A stretch of DNA of 64,000 bases from Bacillota bacterium (GCA_023415795.1 JAEZJG010000006.1:32411-96410); one strand, 5' to 3'. Numbered from the stretch's first letter, positions 1-9,618 are shown. Numbers and translations: made by a program. The notes: generated by a model not told the origin, from the sequence alone.

Positions 1-2
1 CG

Positions 3-1721
3 ATGCGGCAGAAGGTGCGTGCGGCGCTGGAGGATGAAACGATGCCCTCTGCTGCTATAATCGCACTGGCATCAATGGACAGCGACCAGATAAACGGCAT
101 GGCACAGACGGTGAAGAATACGGCGGCGGACATACTGTCACAGGGCATTATGACGGAGCAGCTGACATCGGCGCAAAACGATGCGGAGGGTATACTTCGG
201 CAGAATTACGCTGATCCGGGTACACTGTATCTGGCGTACTATCCTGTGGAGAAATTTCTGAAGCCCAACATGGTATTTGATGAAGCCGGAACACAGCAGG
301 CGCGAGAGGCGGCGGCGGATAAGGTGCAGCCCATCATCTACAAGCAGAATCAAACGGTGGTGCTGGCGGGTGAGGTGGTTACCGAGCAGCAGATGGCGGT
401 GCTCACGGCGCTGGGCGTGGTGGGCAGCGACGGTGTGGACTATTCGTTGTATGCGGGCATGTTGCTGCTGCTGACGCTGGTGTTCGCGGTATACGGCATG
501 TATCTGTATCAGTTTGAGTCTAAGGTTCTGGCAGACACACGCAAGCTGCTGGTGCTGGCATCCATCGTGGTGGTGATCGCCGCGATATCCGTTCCGCTGG
601 CACGGCTGGACTCGCGTATTGTGCCTGCTCTGTTTGGCACGATGCTGGCGTGTGTGTTGGTGTCCCAAAAGAGCGCGCTGGCGTTTAACGTGTTTTTGTC
701 AGTGATTGCGGGCATCATATGCTCGTGGAACTCGGGGCTGCTCAGCGAAACGATGACGCGTACAATGATGGTGACGCTGATCGGCGGCAGCGTATCGGTA
801 TTCTCGCTGTACAAACCGGGGCACCGGGGTGCGCTTATATTCGCGGGGCTGCTGTCAGGCCTGGCGGGTGTTGCAGTGACGACGCTCTTCGGCGTGGTGG
901 GTACGGCGGGTGTTAAGCTTGAATCGCTGCTAAATGACGGCGTGTTTGCACTGGGCAGCGGCCTGCTGTCCGGCATGCTGGCAATCGGTACGCTGCCTAT
1001 TTGGGAAGCGGTGTTTCGCGTATCCACACCGGCCAAGCTGCTGGAGCTCTCCAATCCCAACCATCCGCTGCTCAAGCGGATGTCCATAGAAGCGCCGGGC
1101 ACGTATCACCATAGCATACTGACGGCAAACCTTGCGGAGGCGGGTGCGGACGCGGTGGGCGCAAACGCCCTGCTGTGCCGTGTGGGAGCGTATTATCACG
1201 ATGTGGGCAAGCTGAAGAATCCGCGTTTCTTTAAGGAGAATCAGCGTGGCGAGAATCCGCACGATCTGATGGACCCGCGCGAGAGCGCAAAGATTATTAC
1301 CGCGCACCTAAACTACGGCCTTGATATGGCGCAGAAATATAAGCTGCCGCGTGATGTGCAAAAGATTATCGCACAGCACCACGGAGACGGTGTGGTTCCG
1401 TATTTCCTGCACAAGGCACTGGAGGCGGGCATGGAGCCGGTAGAGGAACAATTCCGCTATCGGGGAACAAAACCGTCCAGCAAGGAAGCGGCGATTGTGA
1501 TGCTGGCAGATACCGTGGAAGCAGCGGTGCGCAGTATGGGAGACCCGGATCGTGAGCAGGTAAAGGACATGGTCGAAAAGCTGATTCACGCTCGATTTAC
1601 CGACGGACAGATGGACGACAGCCCGCTCAATCGGCGGGATATGAGTACGCTGGGCAAAGCATTTTTAAGCGTGTATGACGGCGCGCTGCATGAGCGTGTC
1701 AAATACCCGGGACAGGAGTAA
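3..1721 (+). CDS. pgpH: PgpH-type 7TM-HD cyclic-di-AMP phosphodiesterase (5' partial)
   Basis: The reading frame is open to the left window edge, so the N-terminus is missing; 572 residues are visible. The first ~140 residues are the end of the extracellular 7TMR-HDED domain, residues ~150-335 contain about seven hydrophobic membrane segments, and residues ~365-530 form a cytoplasmic HD domain with the metal-binding HDVGK motif and a following QHHGDG. PgpH proteins hydrolyse c-di-AMP to pApA at the membrane and so influence osmotic and wall homeostasis. The gene lies four bases before ybeY, the usual Firmicute order. Assignment to the family is secure; enzymatic activity is inferred from the intact HD motif. 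Confidence 0.93.
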   Translation: MRQKVRAALEDETMPSAAIIALASMDSDQINGMAQTVKNTAADILSQGIMTEQLTSAQNDAEGILRQNYADPGTLYLAYYPVEKFLKPNMVFDEAGTQQAREAAADKVQPIIYKQNQTVVLAGEVVTEQQMAVLTALGVVGSDGVDYSLYAGMLLLLTLVFAVYGMYLYQFESKVLADTRKLLVLASIVVVIAAISVPLARLDSRIVPALFGTMLACVLVSQKSALAFNVFLSVIAGIICSWNSGLLSETMTRTMMVTLIGGSVSVFSLYKPGHRGALIFAGLLSGLAGVAVTTLFGVVGTAGVKLESLLNDGVFALGSGLLSGMLAIGTLPIWEAVFRVSTPAKLLELSNPNHPLLKRMSIEAPGTYHHSILTANLAEAGADAVGANALLCRVGAYYHDVGKLKNPRFFKENQRGENPHDLMDPRESAKIITAHLNYGLDMAQKYKLPRDVQKIIAQHHGDGVVPYFLHKALEAGMEPVEEQFRYRGTKPSSKEAAIVMLADTVEAAVRSMGDPDREQVKDMVEKLIHARFTDGQMDDSPLNRRDMSTLGKAFLSVYDGALHERVKYPGQE

Positions 1722-1724
1722 AAT

Positions 1725-2153
1725 ATGAAGCTGGATATCACATGGCAGGGCATTGAGCCCGACAAAAATATTCAAAAGACTGCGGCGAAGGCTGCCAAGG
1801 CCGCTGCAAAGGCAGAGGGCATGAAGGGCGGCGCTTCGTTGCTGTTTACGGACGATGAGGCTGTCCGCGAACTGAACAACCGTTATCGCGGGCTGGACAG
1901 CACCACGGATGTGCTGTCGTTTCCGTCCGGTGAAGCGGGCTTTTTGGGAGATATTGCGATTTCAGTGCCGCGCGCGCAGCAGCAGGCGGAGGAATATGGA
2001 CACCCGCTGGCGCGTGAGGTGGCGTTTCTGACGGTGCACGCGATGCTGCATCTGTTCGGTTATGACCACATTGAGCCAGCGGACGAGGAGAAAATGCGCG
2101 CACGCCAGCGCGAAATACTAAAGATTGCGGGGTATGAGGTGCATGAAGCATGA
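1725..2153 (+). CDS. ybeY: Endoribonuclease / rRNA maturation factor YbeY
   Basis: A 142-residue protein of normal family length. The zinc-binding signature HAMLHLFGYDH is intact near residues 106-116, and the upstream segment around TTDVLSFP is also typical. YbeY is a zinc-dependent RNase involved in 16S rRNA 3'-end maturation and ribosome quality control. It starts three bases after the pgpH stop and overlaps the start of cdd, which indicates one transcription unit. The diacylglycerol kinase gene (dgkA) often found between ybeY and cdd in Firmicutes is absent here. Confidence 0.95.
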   Translation: MKLDITWQGIEPDKNIQKTAAKAAKAAAKAEGMKGGASLLFTDDEAVRELNNRYRGLDSTTDVLSFPSGEAGFLGDIAISVPRAQQQAEEYGHPLAREVAFLTVHAMLHLFGYDHIEPADEEKMRARQREILKIAGYEVHEA

Positions 2154-2544
2154 GGAGCTGTTAAAAGCGGCGGAGCAGGCGAAGGAAGGCGCATACGTGC
2201 CCTATTCGCGGTTTAGAGTAGGGGCGGCGCTGCTGGGCAAAAGCGGGCGCGTATATACCGGCGCGAACGTGGAAAATGCATCGTATCCCGTAACGTGCTG
2301 TGCGGAGCGGGTGGCGTTGTTTAAGGCGGTGACGGAGGGCGAGCGCGACTTTGAAGCGATCGCCGTAACGTCCGACTCGGGAGACCTGACGTGGCCGTGC
2401 GGCGTGTGCCGTCAGGCACTGGCTGAGTTTGGGTTGAAGCTGGACGTGATTGCGTCTAACAGTGAACTGGAAAACATGACTATGAAGCTGGAGGAGCTGC
2501 TGCCGCAGGCTTTTACCGGCAAGGAGATGGAGTATTTAAAGTGA
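2143..2544 (+). CDS. cdd: Cytidine deaminase
   Basis: Converts cytidine and deoxycytidine to uridine and deoxyuridine in pyrimidine salvage. About 133 residues from the ATG at 2143, which overlaps the ybeY stop; an upstream TTG at 2125 and ATG at 2134 are in frame but would only add a tail inside ybeY. The zinc site is visible as the CAER motif (proton-shuttling Glu) and the PCGVCRQ motif, which supply the three Cys ligands of homotetrameric cytidine deaminases. The stop overlaps the GTG start of era. Confidence 0.94.
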   Translation: MKHEELLKAAEQAKEGAYVPYSRFRVGAALLGKSGRVYTGANVENASYPVTCCAERVALFKAVTEGERDFEAIAVTSDSGDLTWPCGVCRQALAEFGLKLDVIASNSELENMTMKLEELLPQAFTGKEMEYLK

Positions 2545-3425
2545 CACATCAATCGGCATTTATCGCGGTGGTGGGGCGTCCTAACGCGGGCAAGTCCACA
2601 CTGGTCAACCGCATCGTGGGGGAAAAGGTGGCTATCGTGTCCATGAAGCCCCAAACGACAAGGAATCGGATTACAGGCGTGCTTTCGGGACACGATTTCC
2701 AGATGGTGTTCGTAGATACGCCGGGCTTGCACGACCCTAAAAACAAGCTGGGCGAGTACATGATGAAAACGGCGCTGGATGCCACGCGCGACGTGGAGGC
2801 GGTGCTGTTTATGGTGGACGCGAACCGCGGCGTTACAGAAACTGATCTCGAAATATTGGGGCGGCTGATTAAGGGCGGGATGCCGGTGGTGGCCGTCGTC
2901 AACAAAACAGACAAGGCGGGCAAACAAAAGAGCATCGATGCCGTCAATGCCTTGCAGGAGGCCGGTCAGGAGCAGGTGCTTCAGATATCCGCTAAGATGG
3001 GCGACGGTGTGGACGAGCTGGTGCTGGTGCTCAAGAATTACCTTGTGCCCGGACCACGTTACTACCCGGACGACGAGTATACCGACCAGCCGGAGCGCGT
3101 GATTGCCGCGGAGATGATCCGCGAGAAGGCACTGTATCTGCTGGATGAGGAGGTGCCGCATGGCATCGGCGTGCTGGTGGAGCGTGTGAGCTACCGCGAA
3201 GATAAGGACATCACGGACGTGTCTGCCATTATCATCTGTGAGCGCGAGAGCCATAAGGGCATCGTGGTGGGCAAGGGCGGCAAGATGATCAAACGCATCG
3301 GCACAGAAGCACGCAAGGATCTGGAAATGCTGTTTGGCACCAAGGTGTTTTTAGAGCTGTTCGTGAAGGTGAAGGAGAACTGGCGTGACAGCGCGCGCAT
3401 CATGCGTGAGCTGGGTTACGAATAA
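2541..3425 (+). CDS. era: GTPase Era
   Basis: A 294-residue Ras-like GTPase with a C-terminal KH RNA-binding domain that acts in 30S subunit and 16S rRNA 3'-end maturation. Visible motifs are G1 GRPNAGKS (~12-19), G2 with PQTTRNRI, G3 DTPG, G4 NKTD, and a KH signature around GKGGKMIKRIG. The GTG start at 2541 overlaps the cdd stop. Placement next to ybeY, which works on the same rRNA end, is the standard arrangement. Confidence 0.96.
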   Translation: MTHQSAFIAVVGRPNAGKSTLVNRIVGEKVAIVSMKPQTTRNRITGVLSGHDFQMVFVDTPGLHDPKNKLGEYMMKTALDATRDVEAVLFMVDANRGVTETDLEILGRLIKGGMPVVAVVNKTDKAGKQKSIDAVNALQEAGQEQVLQISAKMGDGVDELVLVLKNYLVPGPRYYPDDEYTDQPERVIAAEMIREKALYLLDEEVPHGIGVLVERVSYREDKDITDVSAIIICERESHKGIVVGKGGKMIKRIGTEARKDLEMLFGTKVFLELFVKVKENWRDSARIMRELGYE

Positions 3426-3430
3426 ACGGC

Positions 3431-4183
3431 GTGGGTGCGCCCCGGCAAACGATGGCCGTTGTGATTCGAACGGCGGACTATAGGGAAAACGACCGCATGG
3501 TAACGCTGTTGACCAAGGAATACGGCAAGATGTCGGCCTCTGCCAGAGGCTCCCGCAAGCCCACCTCCAAGCTGTTCGCTTCTTCTTCCGTATTTTGCTG
3601 CGGCGAATATGTATTCTACGAAAAGGACGGACGTTTCGGCATCAAAAGCTGTGAGGTGCGCCGTACCTTTTTTAATTTGCGTAACGATTACGATGCGTAC
3701 GCTGCGGCCTGCTTTATTGCGGACGCGGTGGATAAGGTGGCGCAGGAGGACGATGTGTCGCCCGGGTTATTCTCGTTGACGGTGAATGCGCTGTTTGCGC
3801 TGGACACGGGCGCTGCGCCCGGCACGGTGCTCATCTACTTCGTGCAGCGGCTGCTCTATATAGAAGGCGTATACCCCAACATGAAAAGCTGCGTGCTGTG
3901 CGGCCGGAGAGACGAGCTGACACGCTTTTCCGCAGAGCATGGCGGTGCTGTCTGTACGGTGTGCGCGCGTACGCACGGCGGCATCGGCATGGAGAGCGAT
4001 GTGACGGAAGCGCTGCGAGAGCTGGCAAAGACAGCGCCGGGAGATATCGGCAGCCTCAGCCTGCCGCAGGAGGTGCAGGACAGGACGAAAAGAGCGCTGG
4101 TGCATTACCTTGAGCATGTACTGCAAAAGCCGCTGAAGACGACGGCGTTTGTGTTGGGTAAGGGCGGCAGGCAGCTGCAATAA
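3431..4183 (+). CDS. recO: DNA repair protein RecO
   Basis: A 250-residue protein with an N-terminal OB fold (residues ~5-80) followed by an alpha-helical domain with a four-Cys zinc site (CVLCGRR near 155 and CTVC near 177). RecO acts with RecR to load RecA on SSB-coated single-stranded DNA. The start is a GTG six bases after era. Its 3' end runs straight into sequence that looks like the decayed tail of a chemoreceptor gene, so the normal downstream neighbour may have been lost by recombination. Confidence 0.92.
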   Translation: MGAPRQTMAVVIRTADYRENDRMVTLLTKEYGKMSASARGSRKPTSKLFASSSVFCCGEYVFYEKDGRFGIKSCEVRRTFFNLRNDYDAYAAACFIADAVDKVAQEDDVSPGLFSLTVNALFALDTGAAPGTVLIYFVQRLLYIEGVYPNMKSCVLCGRRDELTRFSAEHGGAVCTVCARTHGGIGMESDVTEALRELAKTAPGDIGSLSLPQEVQDRTKRALVHYLEHVLQKPLKTTAFVLGKGGRQLQ

Positions 4184-4308
4184 GCTGCTAAAATGGATTG
4201 CGTTTCAGAAGAGGAGTGCGCCGCTTTTTTATCGCATAGAAAGCAAAGGGCACTATTCAATGCAGCTTAGCGCCCAATCTGTCTGAGCGCAACTTCGGAA
4301 AATACTAA
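4184..4308 (+). pseudogene. Relic of the 3' end of a chemoreceptor (mcp) gene
   Basis: Reading the frame that ends at the TAA of 4306-4308 gives LSERNFGKY, nearly the same as the C-terminus LSENDFGKY of the chemoreceptor at 4480-6783. Just after recO, bases 4185-4208 can be aligned with small gaps to the downstream mcp genes at the codons for LLKNMVARF. The relic is followed by a hairpin similar to the terminator after the first intact mcp. What remains is about 40 frameshifted codons of an MCP tail. It probably arose by deletion or unequal recombination within the tandem array. Confidence 0.75.
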
Positions 4309-4327
4309 GCATCAGCTCAATTAAACC

Positions 4328-4362
4328 AAAACTGCCCTTCAAAGATATCTGGGCAGTTTTTT
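4328..4362 (+). terminator. Intrinsic terminator after the mcp relic
   Basis: Arms AAACTGCCC (4329-4337) and GGGCAGTTT (4351-4359) enclose a 13-base loop and are followed by a T run. The first intact mcp gene ends with a similar hairpin, supporting common origin. Confidence 0.85.
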
Positions 4363-4435
4363 ATGTTAGTTAATGGGTTTATGTTTGAATTGAGCCGAAG
4401 TTACCTATATATATTCTATTAACAAACGTTTTTAA

Positions 4436-4454
4436 TAACTCGATATTCGAGTTA
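4436..4454 (+). promoter_or_regulatory. Perfect palindrome upstream of the first mcp gene
   Basis: TAACTCGA, TAT, TCGAGTTA: 8-base arms with complete complementarity, 25 bases before the ATG at 4480 and upstream of its AGGAG ribosome binding site. It has no T run and so is more likely an operator or a 5' UTR hairpin than a terminator. Confidence 0.55.
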
Positions 4455-4479
4455 AATAAAAATATTCAGGAGTGGTATT

Positions 4480-6783
4480 ATGAAAACCAAAAAAGGAAAT
4501 CGATCTCTCAAAACAAAAATGCTTCTGTCCTTTATACTCTTGATTGCATTGATACTTGTTGTCTCAGGTATTATTACAATATCGAATGTCAGCACTAGTG
4601 TGACAGGTATAAATGATAGTCTCACTGCGCAGATAGTAGAAGCGCGTGCTGACGAAATAGGAAGATACATGCATGGGCTTATCAGCGAAACCACATTGTG
4701 GGCAGAAAGCGACGCAATAACTTCCAGCAATTTTATACGAATTCAGCAAGATCTTGTGAAACGGCAAACCAGTCTGAGATCCGATTTTGAAATGACTTTC
4801 TACTCGGATTCGACAGGAACAGCTGTGACTTCGTTGGATACGCAGATTAATGTTGACGATAGGGATTATTTTGATAAGATAATGAACGGCGGCGCGATAT
4901 CTACTATCAGCAATCCGGTGGTATCTAAAGCAACAGGAAAATCAGTGTTTGTTGTGGCTCATGCTGTGAAAAATCAGAAGGGTGAAACGATAGGCATGTT
5001 TGGCGCGACGGTGCTGCTCGACACTTTCAACGAAATTATTAACAGTATTCATTTGGGCGGCACGGGGCGTCCATGGATCATCGACAGCGCGGGACTAATG
5101 ATTGCGCATCCTGACGAAAAGATCAGAATGACAATGAATGTGCAAAGCACTGCCGAAAGCGGATATAAGGGGCTCGATGAAATAGGGAAGAAGATGATGG
5201 CCGGTGAGTCGGGCATGGGAGAGTATGTAGACTCATCGGGAGAAAATATAATCGCTTACTATGCACCGGTCCCCAACGTAACAGGATGGTCGATCGCATT
5301 TTCTGCGACCGAGGCAGATTTAATGGCTCCGATAAACAGCCTTGTCTTCACAATCAGTATCATTGTGCTGGTCAGTTTGCTGGTGGGAGCAATTACCACA
5401 GTTATTTTGTCGGGCAGTATCGTTAATCCCATCAAGGCGGCAGCTCAATTTGCCAGAGCTCTGGCTTCCGGGGATCTCAATCAGACTGTGAAGGTGAAAA
5501 CGGATGATGAGGTGGGGCAGCTCACCAGAATATTGGATGAGGAAGTACGCACCGCGTTCAAGAATATTGAGACGGCCCGCATCGTGTCCGACAAGCAGGC
5601 AAAGTATCAGCGGGGCGAGGTGGACAAGCTGCTTGTTAACCTGAAGCGACTGGCGCGCGGCGAGCTGAACTGTGATATCGCTGTATCCGCGGCGGACACG
5701 GACACAGCAGAGCTGCATGCGCTGTTCAGCGAGATAGCGGACAACCTGTCCGGAGGCCTGAACGCAATCAAGGGGTACATCGGCGAGATATCGCAGGTGC
5801 TGGGCGAAATGGCGAAAGGCAACCTGAACGTGGGTATCGACTCGGAATATATGGGCGACTTTATAGAACTCAAGGAATCCATCAATGCGATCATCAGCTC
5901 GCTGAACAGTGTGCTGGGTGACATCAACATAGCGGCGGAGCAGGTGGCTTCGGGCACACGGCAGGTGTCGGATGGCAGTCAGGAGATATCGCAGGGGGCA
6001 ACGGAGCAAGCCAGCTCTATCGAAGAGCTGACGGCTTCCGTAACGCAGATTGCCGAACAGACACGCCAGAACGCGATGAGCGCGAACACGGCGAGCAAGC
6101 TGTCTGAAGAGGCGGGCGCGGGCGCGGCACGCGGCAACGATCAGATGAAGGAGATGCAGTCCGCGATGGCGCAGATCAACGAGTCTAGCGCGAGCATCAG
6201 CAAAATCATCAAGGTGATAGACGACATTGCGTTCCAGACCAACATACTGGCGCTGAATGCAGCAGTGGAAGCGGCCAGAGCGGGTGTGCACGGAAAGGGC
6301 TTTGCGGTGGTTGCTGAAGAGGTTCGCAACCTTGCGGCAAGAAGCGCGGCAGCAGCGAAGGAAACCACGGAGCTGATTGAGGGGTCAATCCACAAGACGG
6401 CAGCGGGAACCAAAATCGCAGACGACACGGCGGAATCGCTGGCGGCAATCGTGGAGGGCGTGCAGAAGGCGGCGCAGCTGGTCAGCGAAATTGCTGAGGC
6501 GTCCAACCAGCAGGCAACTGCCATATCGCAAGTGAACCGCGGCATTGAGCAGATGTCATCGGTGGTGCAGACCAATTCCGCAACGTCAGAGGAAGCGGCT
6601 GCTGCGGCGGAAGAGCTGTCCAGTCAGGCTGAGATGCTCAAGGGAATGGTGGCGCAGTTCACATTGAAGGAGGCGCTGAATGCACAGTCGGCACAGCGCC
6701 AGATGAGCGCGTCCAAAGCACAGCCACAGCAGAAGGCTCCCGGTGTCATCGATCTGTCGGAAAACGACTTTGGAAAATACTGA
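4480..6783 (+). CDS. Methyl-accepting chemotaxis protein, dCache sensor, poly-HAMP
   Basis: A 767-residue transmembrane chemoreceptor. TM1 lies at ~14-36, a periplasmic-type dCache sensor at ~40-280 (WIIDSAGLMIAHPDE segment), TM2 at ~285-310, then a HAMP domain and two more HAMP-like repeats (segments with GELNCDI and GNLNVGI), and a cytoplasmic signalling hairpin with the tip around IDDIAFQTNILALNAAVEAA. It should signal to CheA/CheW. The dCache domain lacks a clear amino-acid-binding W/Y signature, so the ligand is unknown. The last residues, NDFGKY after a Gln/Ala/Pro-rich linker, look like a CheR/CheB docking pentapeptide. RBS AGGAGTGG precedes the ATG. It is closely related over its whole length to the next gene. 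Confidence 0.93.
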   Translation: MKTKKGNRSLKTKMLLSFILLIALILVVSGIITISNVSTSVTGINDSLTAQIVEARADEIGRYMHGLISETTLWAESDAITSSNFIRIQQDLVKRQTSLRSDFEMTFYSDSTGTAVTSLDTQINVDDRDYFDKIMNGGAISTISNPVVSKATGKSVFVVAHAVKNQKGETIGMFGATVLLDTFNEIINSIHLGGTGRPWIIDSAGLMIAHPDEKIRMTMNVQSTAESGYKGLDEIGKKMMAGESGMGEYVDSSGENIIAYYAPVPNVTGWSIAFSATEADLMAPINSLVFTISIIVLVSLLVGAITTVILSGSIVNPIKAAAQFARALASGDLNQTVKVKTDDEVGQLTRILDEEVRTAFKNIETARIVSDKQAKYQRGEVDKLLVNLKRLARGELNCDIAVSAADTDTAELHALFSEIADNLSGGLNAIKGYIGEISQVLGEMAKGNLNVGIDSEYMGDFIELKESINAIISSLNSVLGDINIAAEQVASGTRQVSDGSQEISQGATEQASSIEELTASVTQIAEQTRQNAMSANTASKLSEEAGAGAARGNDQMKEMQSAMAQINESSASISKIIKVIDDIAFQTNILALNAAVEAARAGVHGKGFAVVAEEVRNLAARSAAAAKETTELIEGSIHKTAAGTKIADDTAESLAAIVEGVQKAAQLVSEIAEASNQQATAISQVNRGIEQMSSVVQTNSATSEEAAAAAEELSSQAEMLKGMVAQFTLKEALNAQSAQRQMSASKAQPQQKAPGVIDLSENDFGKY

Positions 6784-6806
6784 GCTATAAGCCAATCTAG
6801 TCATAC

Positions 6807-6845
6807 AAAAGCTGCCCTTCGGAGATAATCGGGGGCAGTTTTTTT
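6807..6845 (+). terminator. Intrinsic terminator after mcp 1
   Basis: AAAAGCTGCCC pairs with GGGCAGTTTTT (one G-T pair) and runs into a seven-base T tract. It resembles the hairpin at 4328-4362. Confidence 0.88.
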
Positions 6846-7003
6846 ATTGCTAATCATAATTAATACTAATATAGAAGCAAAATAATATTATGTAAATGAT
6901 TGTTTAGTTCTAAATAAAAGAGGTATATATAGAAAACGACCGTTTGTATCGTTCTGTATCAAATAGTAGCTGAGCTAAAATTACTTATAGGAGAAGGATG
7001 TAA

Positions 7004-9304
7004 ATGACAAGAAAGAAGAGAAGCGGCTCGCTTCGAAGCAAGCTGCTCATATCCTTTATTTCAATGATTGCTGTGATTTTTGCTTTATCTGGTGTCATCA
7101 TCGTAACGAATGTCAGTGCCAATGTTACCAGCATGAACGACAGCCTGACGTCTCAGGTTGTCAAAGCACATGCCAACGAAATGGGTACATACATGGATGG
7201 TATGATCCACGAAATGGCAATGTGGGCGGATAACGATGTGATAACGTCGGGCGATAAGACAGCGATAATGCCCAGCCTTATGGCAAAGCAACCCGGCTTG
7301 AGATCCGATTTCGAAATGGCATTCTTTTCGGATGCTCTGGGCACTGCGGTAACGTCGCTGGGATCTGAGATTAATATAGCAGACAGACAATACTATGATG
7401 ATATCGTGAATGGCGGAAAGGATTATACAGTCAGCAATCCGCTTGTTTCCAAGGCAACCAATGAAATTGTATTCGTTGTGGCTTCTGCCGTAAAAGGAAG
7501 CAACGGAGACACTATCGGAGTGTTGGGCGCAACTATTAAGCTGGACAAGATCAACGAAATATCAAATAGCATTGATTTGGGCGGCACAGGGCGGCCTTGG
7601 GTCATAGACGGAACCGGGCTGCTGGTTGCCCACCCGAACGATAAGGTGCGGATGGTGTTGACAGTACAGAACTCTGCGGAAAATGGTTTCATCGGTATGG
7701 ATAAGGTGGGCGAGAGAATGCTGGCTCAGGAAACTGGGTTTGGGAAATACACGGACACGGCAGGGAAGACTATGTATGTCTATTACGCGCCGATACCCTC
7801 CACACCCGGCTGGTCCGTGGCGTATTCAGCTACTGAAACAGACGTTATGGCCCCGATTGTCAGTCTGGAAACAACGATTGTCATTATTGTGCTGCTTGCT
7901 CTGCTGGTGGGTGCTGCGGCGACGCTTATACTATCCGGCAGTATCGTAAAGCCAATTAAAGCGACAGCCAGACTGGCGAAAGCTTTGGCATCCGGTGAGC
8001 TGGACAAGGTGGAGAAGGTACGGGTGAATGATGAGGTGGGACAGCTTGCCAATATTCTGGATAAAGAGGTGCGCAACGCATTCAAGGATATTGAAGCCGC
8101 GCGCTTGGTGGCAGACAAGCGTGCCGGATACCAGAAGTGCGAGGTAGACAAGCTGCTTGTTAACCTGCAGCGCTTGGAGCGCGGTGAGCTTTACTGTGAT
8201 ATCGTTGTGGAGGATGCAGACGATGATACGTCTGAGCTGTTTGAGCTGTTCAGAAAGATTGCGTCCAGCCTGTGCGGCGGGTTGAACGCCATTAAATCCT
8301 ACATTGCAGAGATTTCTCAGGTGCTGGGAGAAATGTCTCGCGGCAACCTGTATGTCGGCATAGAGTCGGAATACAAGGGGGACTTCGTAGAGCTGAAGCA
8401 ATCAATCAATATCATTATCGATTCTCTGAATAGTGTGATGAGCGAAATCAACATTGCATCGGAGCAGGTGGCATCAGGGACCCGGCAGGTGTCGGACGGC
8501 AGCCAGGAGATTTCTCAGGGTGCGTCTGAGCAAACTGCTTCGCTGGAGGAACTGACAACCACGATGTCTATGATTGCGGAGCAGACACGAAAGAATGCAC
8601 AAAGCGCAGGCATGGCTAAAGAGCTGTCGGCAGAAGCGCGAACAGGTGCGGAAAAGGGTAACGAGCAGATGCAGACCATGCAGCGTGCAATGAGTGCCAT
8701 CAACGAGTCGTCCCAAGGCATCGGTAAGATCATTAAGGTGATTGACGACATCGCGTTCCAGACCAACATACTGGCATTGAACGCAGCGGTGGAAGCGGCG
8801 AGAGCAGGCGCTCACGGCAAAGGCTTCGCGGTGGTTGCGGAAGAGGTGCGCAACCTTGCGGCGCGCAGCGCGGCAGCAGCAAAAGAAACAACGGAGATGA
8901 TTGAGGATTCCATTCGTAAGACAGCGGCGGGAACAAAGATTGCCGACGAAACGGCGCTATCATTGAGCGAGATTGTAGACGGTATCGAAAAGTCGGGCCA
9001 GTTGGTGGGGGAAATCGCTGCAGCATCGGACGAGCAGGCGCTGTCCATTGATCAGATGAACCAGAGCATTGAACAGCTGTCGGCTGTGGTTTCTACCAAC
9101 TCTGCAACCTCGGAGGAGGCGGCGGCAGCGGCAGAGGAGTTGTCTGGACAAGCCGAGCTGCTTAAAAACATGGTTGCACGTTTTACCCTCAAGAATGATG
9201 AGACCCGATCGCAGATAGCTGATCTAACCACTGTAAAGCATTCCGCTCGGAAAAAAGTCGATTCGAACATACCTTTTACAGAGGGTGATTTCGGAAAGTA
9301 CTGA
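7004..9304 (+). CDS. Methyl-accepting chemotaxis protein, dCache sensor (tandem paralogue)
   Basis: A 766-residue paralogue of the preceding gene with the same order: TM1 (~14-36), dCache sensor, TM2 (~285-308), poly-HAMP region, signalling hairpin with IDDIAFQTNILALNAAVEAA, and the C-terminal pentapeptide DFGKY. The sensor domains are homologous but clearly diverged, whereas the signalling hairpins are nearly identical, which suggests duplication with ligand diversification and possibly gene conversion of the cytoplasmic part. RBS is GGAGAAGGATGTAA before the ATG. It has its own terminator, so the receptors appear to be separately transcribed. Confidence 0.93.
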   Translation: MTRKKRSGSLRSKLLISFISMIAVIFALSGVIIVTNVSANVTSMNDSLTSQVVKAHANEMGTYMDGMIHEMAMWADNDVITSGDKTAIMPSLMAKQPGLRSDFEMAFFSDALGTAVTSLGSEINIADRQYYDDIVNGGKDYTVSNPLVSKATNEIVFVVASAVKGSNGDTIGVLGATIKLDKINEISNSIDLGGTGRPWVIDGTGLLVAHPNDKVRMVLTVQNSAENGFIGMDKVGERMLAQETGFGKYTDTAGKTMYVYYAPIPSTPGWSVAYSATETDVMAPIVSLETTIVIIVLLALLVGAAATLILSGSIVKPIKATARLAKALASGELDKVEKVRVNDEVGQLANILDKEVRNAFKDIEAARLVADKRAGYQKCEVDKLLVNLQRLERGELYCDIVVEDADDDTSELFELFRKIASSLCGGLNAIKSYIAEISQVLGEMSRGNLYVGIESEYKGDFVELKQSINIIIDSLNSVMSEINIASEQVASGTRQVSDGSQEISQGASEQTASLEELTTTMSMIAEQTRKNAQSAGMAKELSAEARTGAEKGNEQMQTMQRAMSAINESSQGIGKIIKVIDDIAFQTNILALNAAVEAARAGAHGKGFAVVAEEVRNLAARSAAAAKETTEMIEDSIRKTAAGTKIADETALSLSEIVDGIEKSGQLVGEIAAASDEQALSIDQMNQSIEQLSAVVSTNSATSEEAAAAAEELSGQAELLKNMVARFTLKNDETRSQIADLTTVKHSARKKVDSNIPFTEGDFGKY

Positions 9305-9375
9305 TGCGTTGAATGTTTGGTATGTCATTTTGGAAGATCGGATATACCCAATAGTTCTTCATAAATGCACTGTAT

Positions 9376-9421
9376 GACGAATAGCAGCTTGGTGAAAGCC
9401 AGAAGCTGCTATTCGTCTTTA
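9376..9421 (+). terminator. Intrinsic terminator after mcp 2
   Basis: A perfect 15-bp inverted repeat, GACGAATAGCAGCTT (9376-9390) and its complement (9403-9417), with a 12-base loop and a short T run. Confidence 0.88.
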
Positions 9422-9618
9422 CATACCACTTTAAAATTTTGTTAATTTTTTAACTCATGTTCTGGTATAAAAGTACGATATATGGAAAGACAAACAGTCG
9501 TTTTGTGGAATCGTTATTATTATTAATTGCACAGATGAATGTTTTTGTCGTAGACATAGTCAGTAATAACGCAATAGAAGTCAAATTAATAGGTGAGGAT
9601 AAACGAGAGGAGAAAGGG

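Noticed and set aside
9457..9618. In-frame N-terminal extension of the third chemoreceptor
   Set aside because: It lacks a ribosome binding site and would put 54 atypical residues before TM1. A strong site precedes the ATG at 9619.
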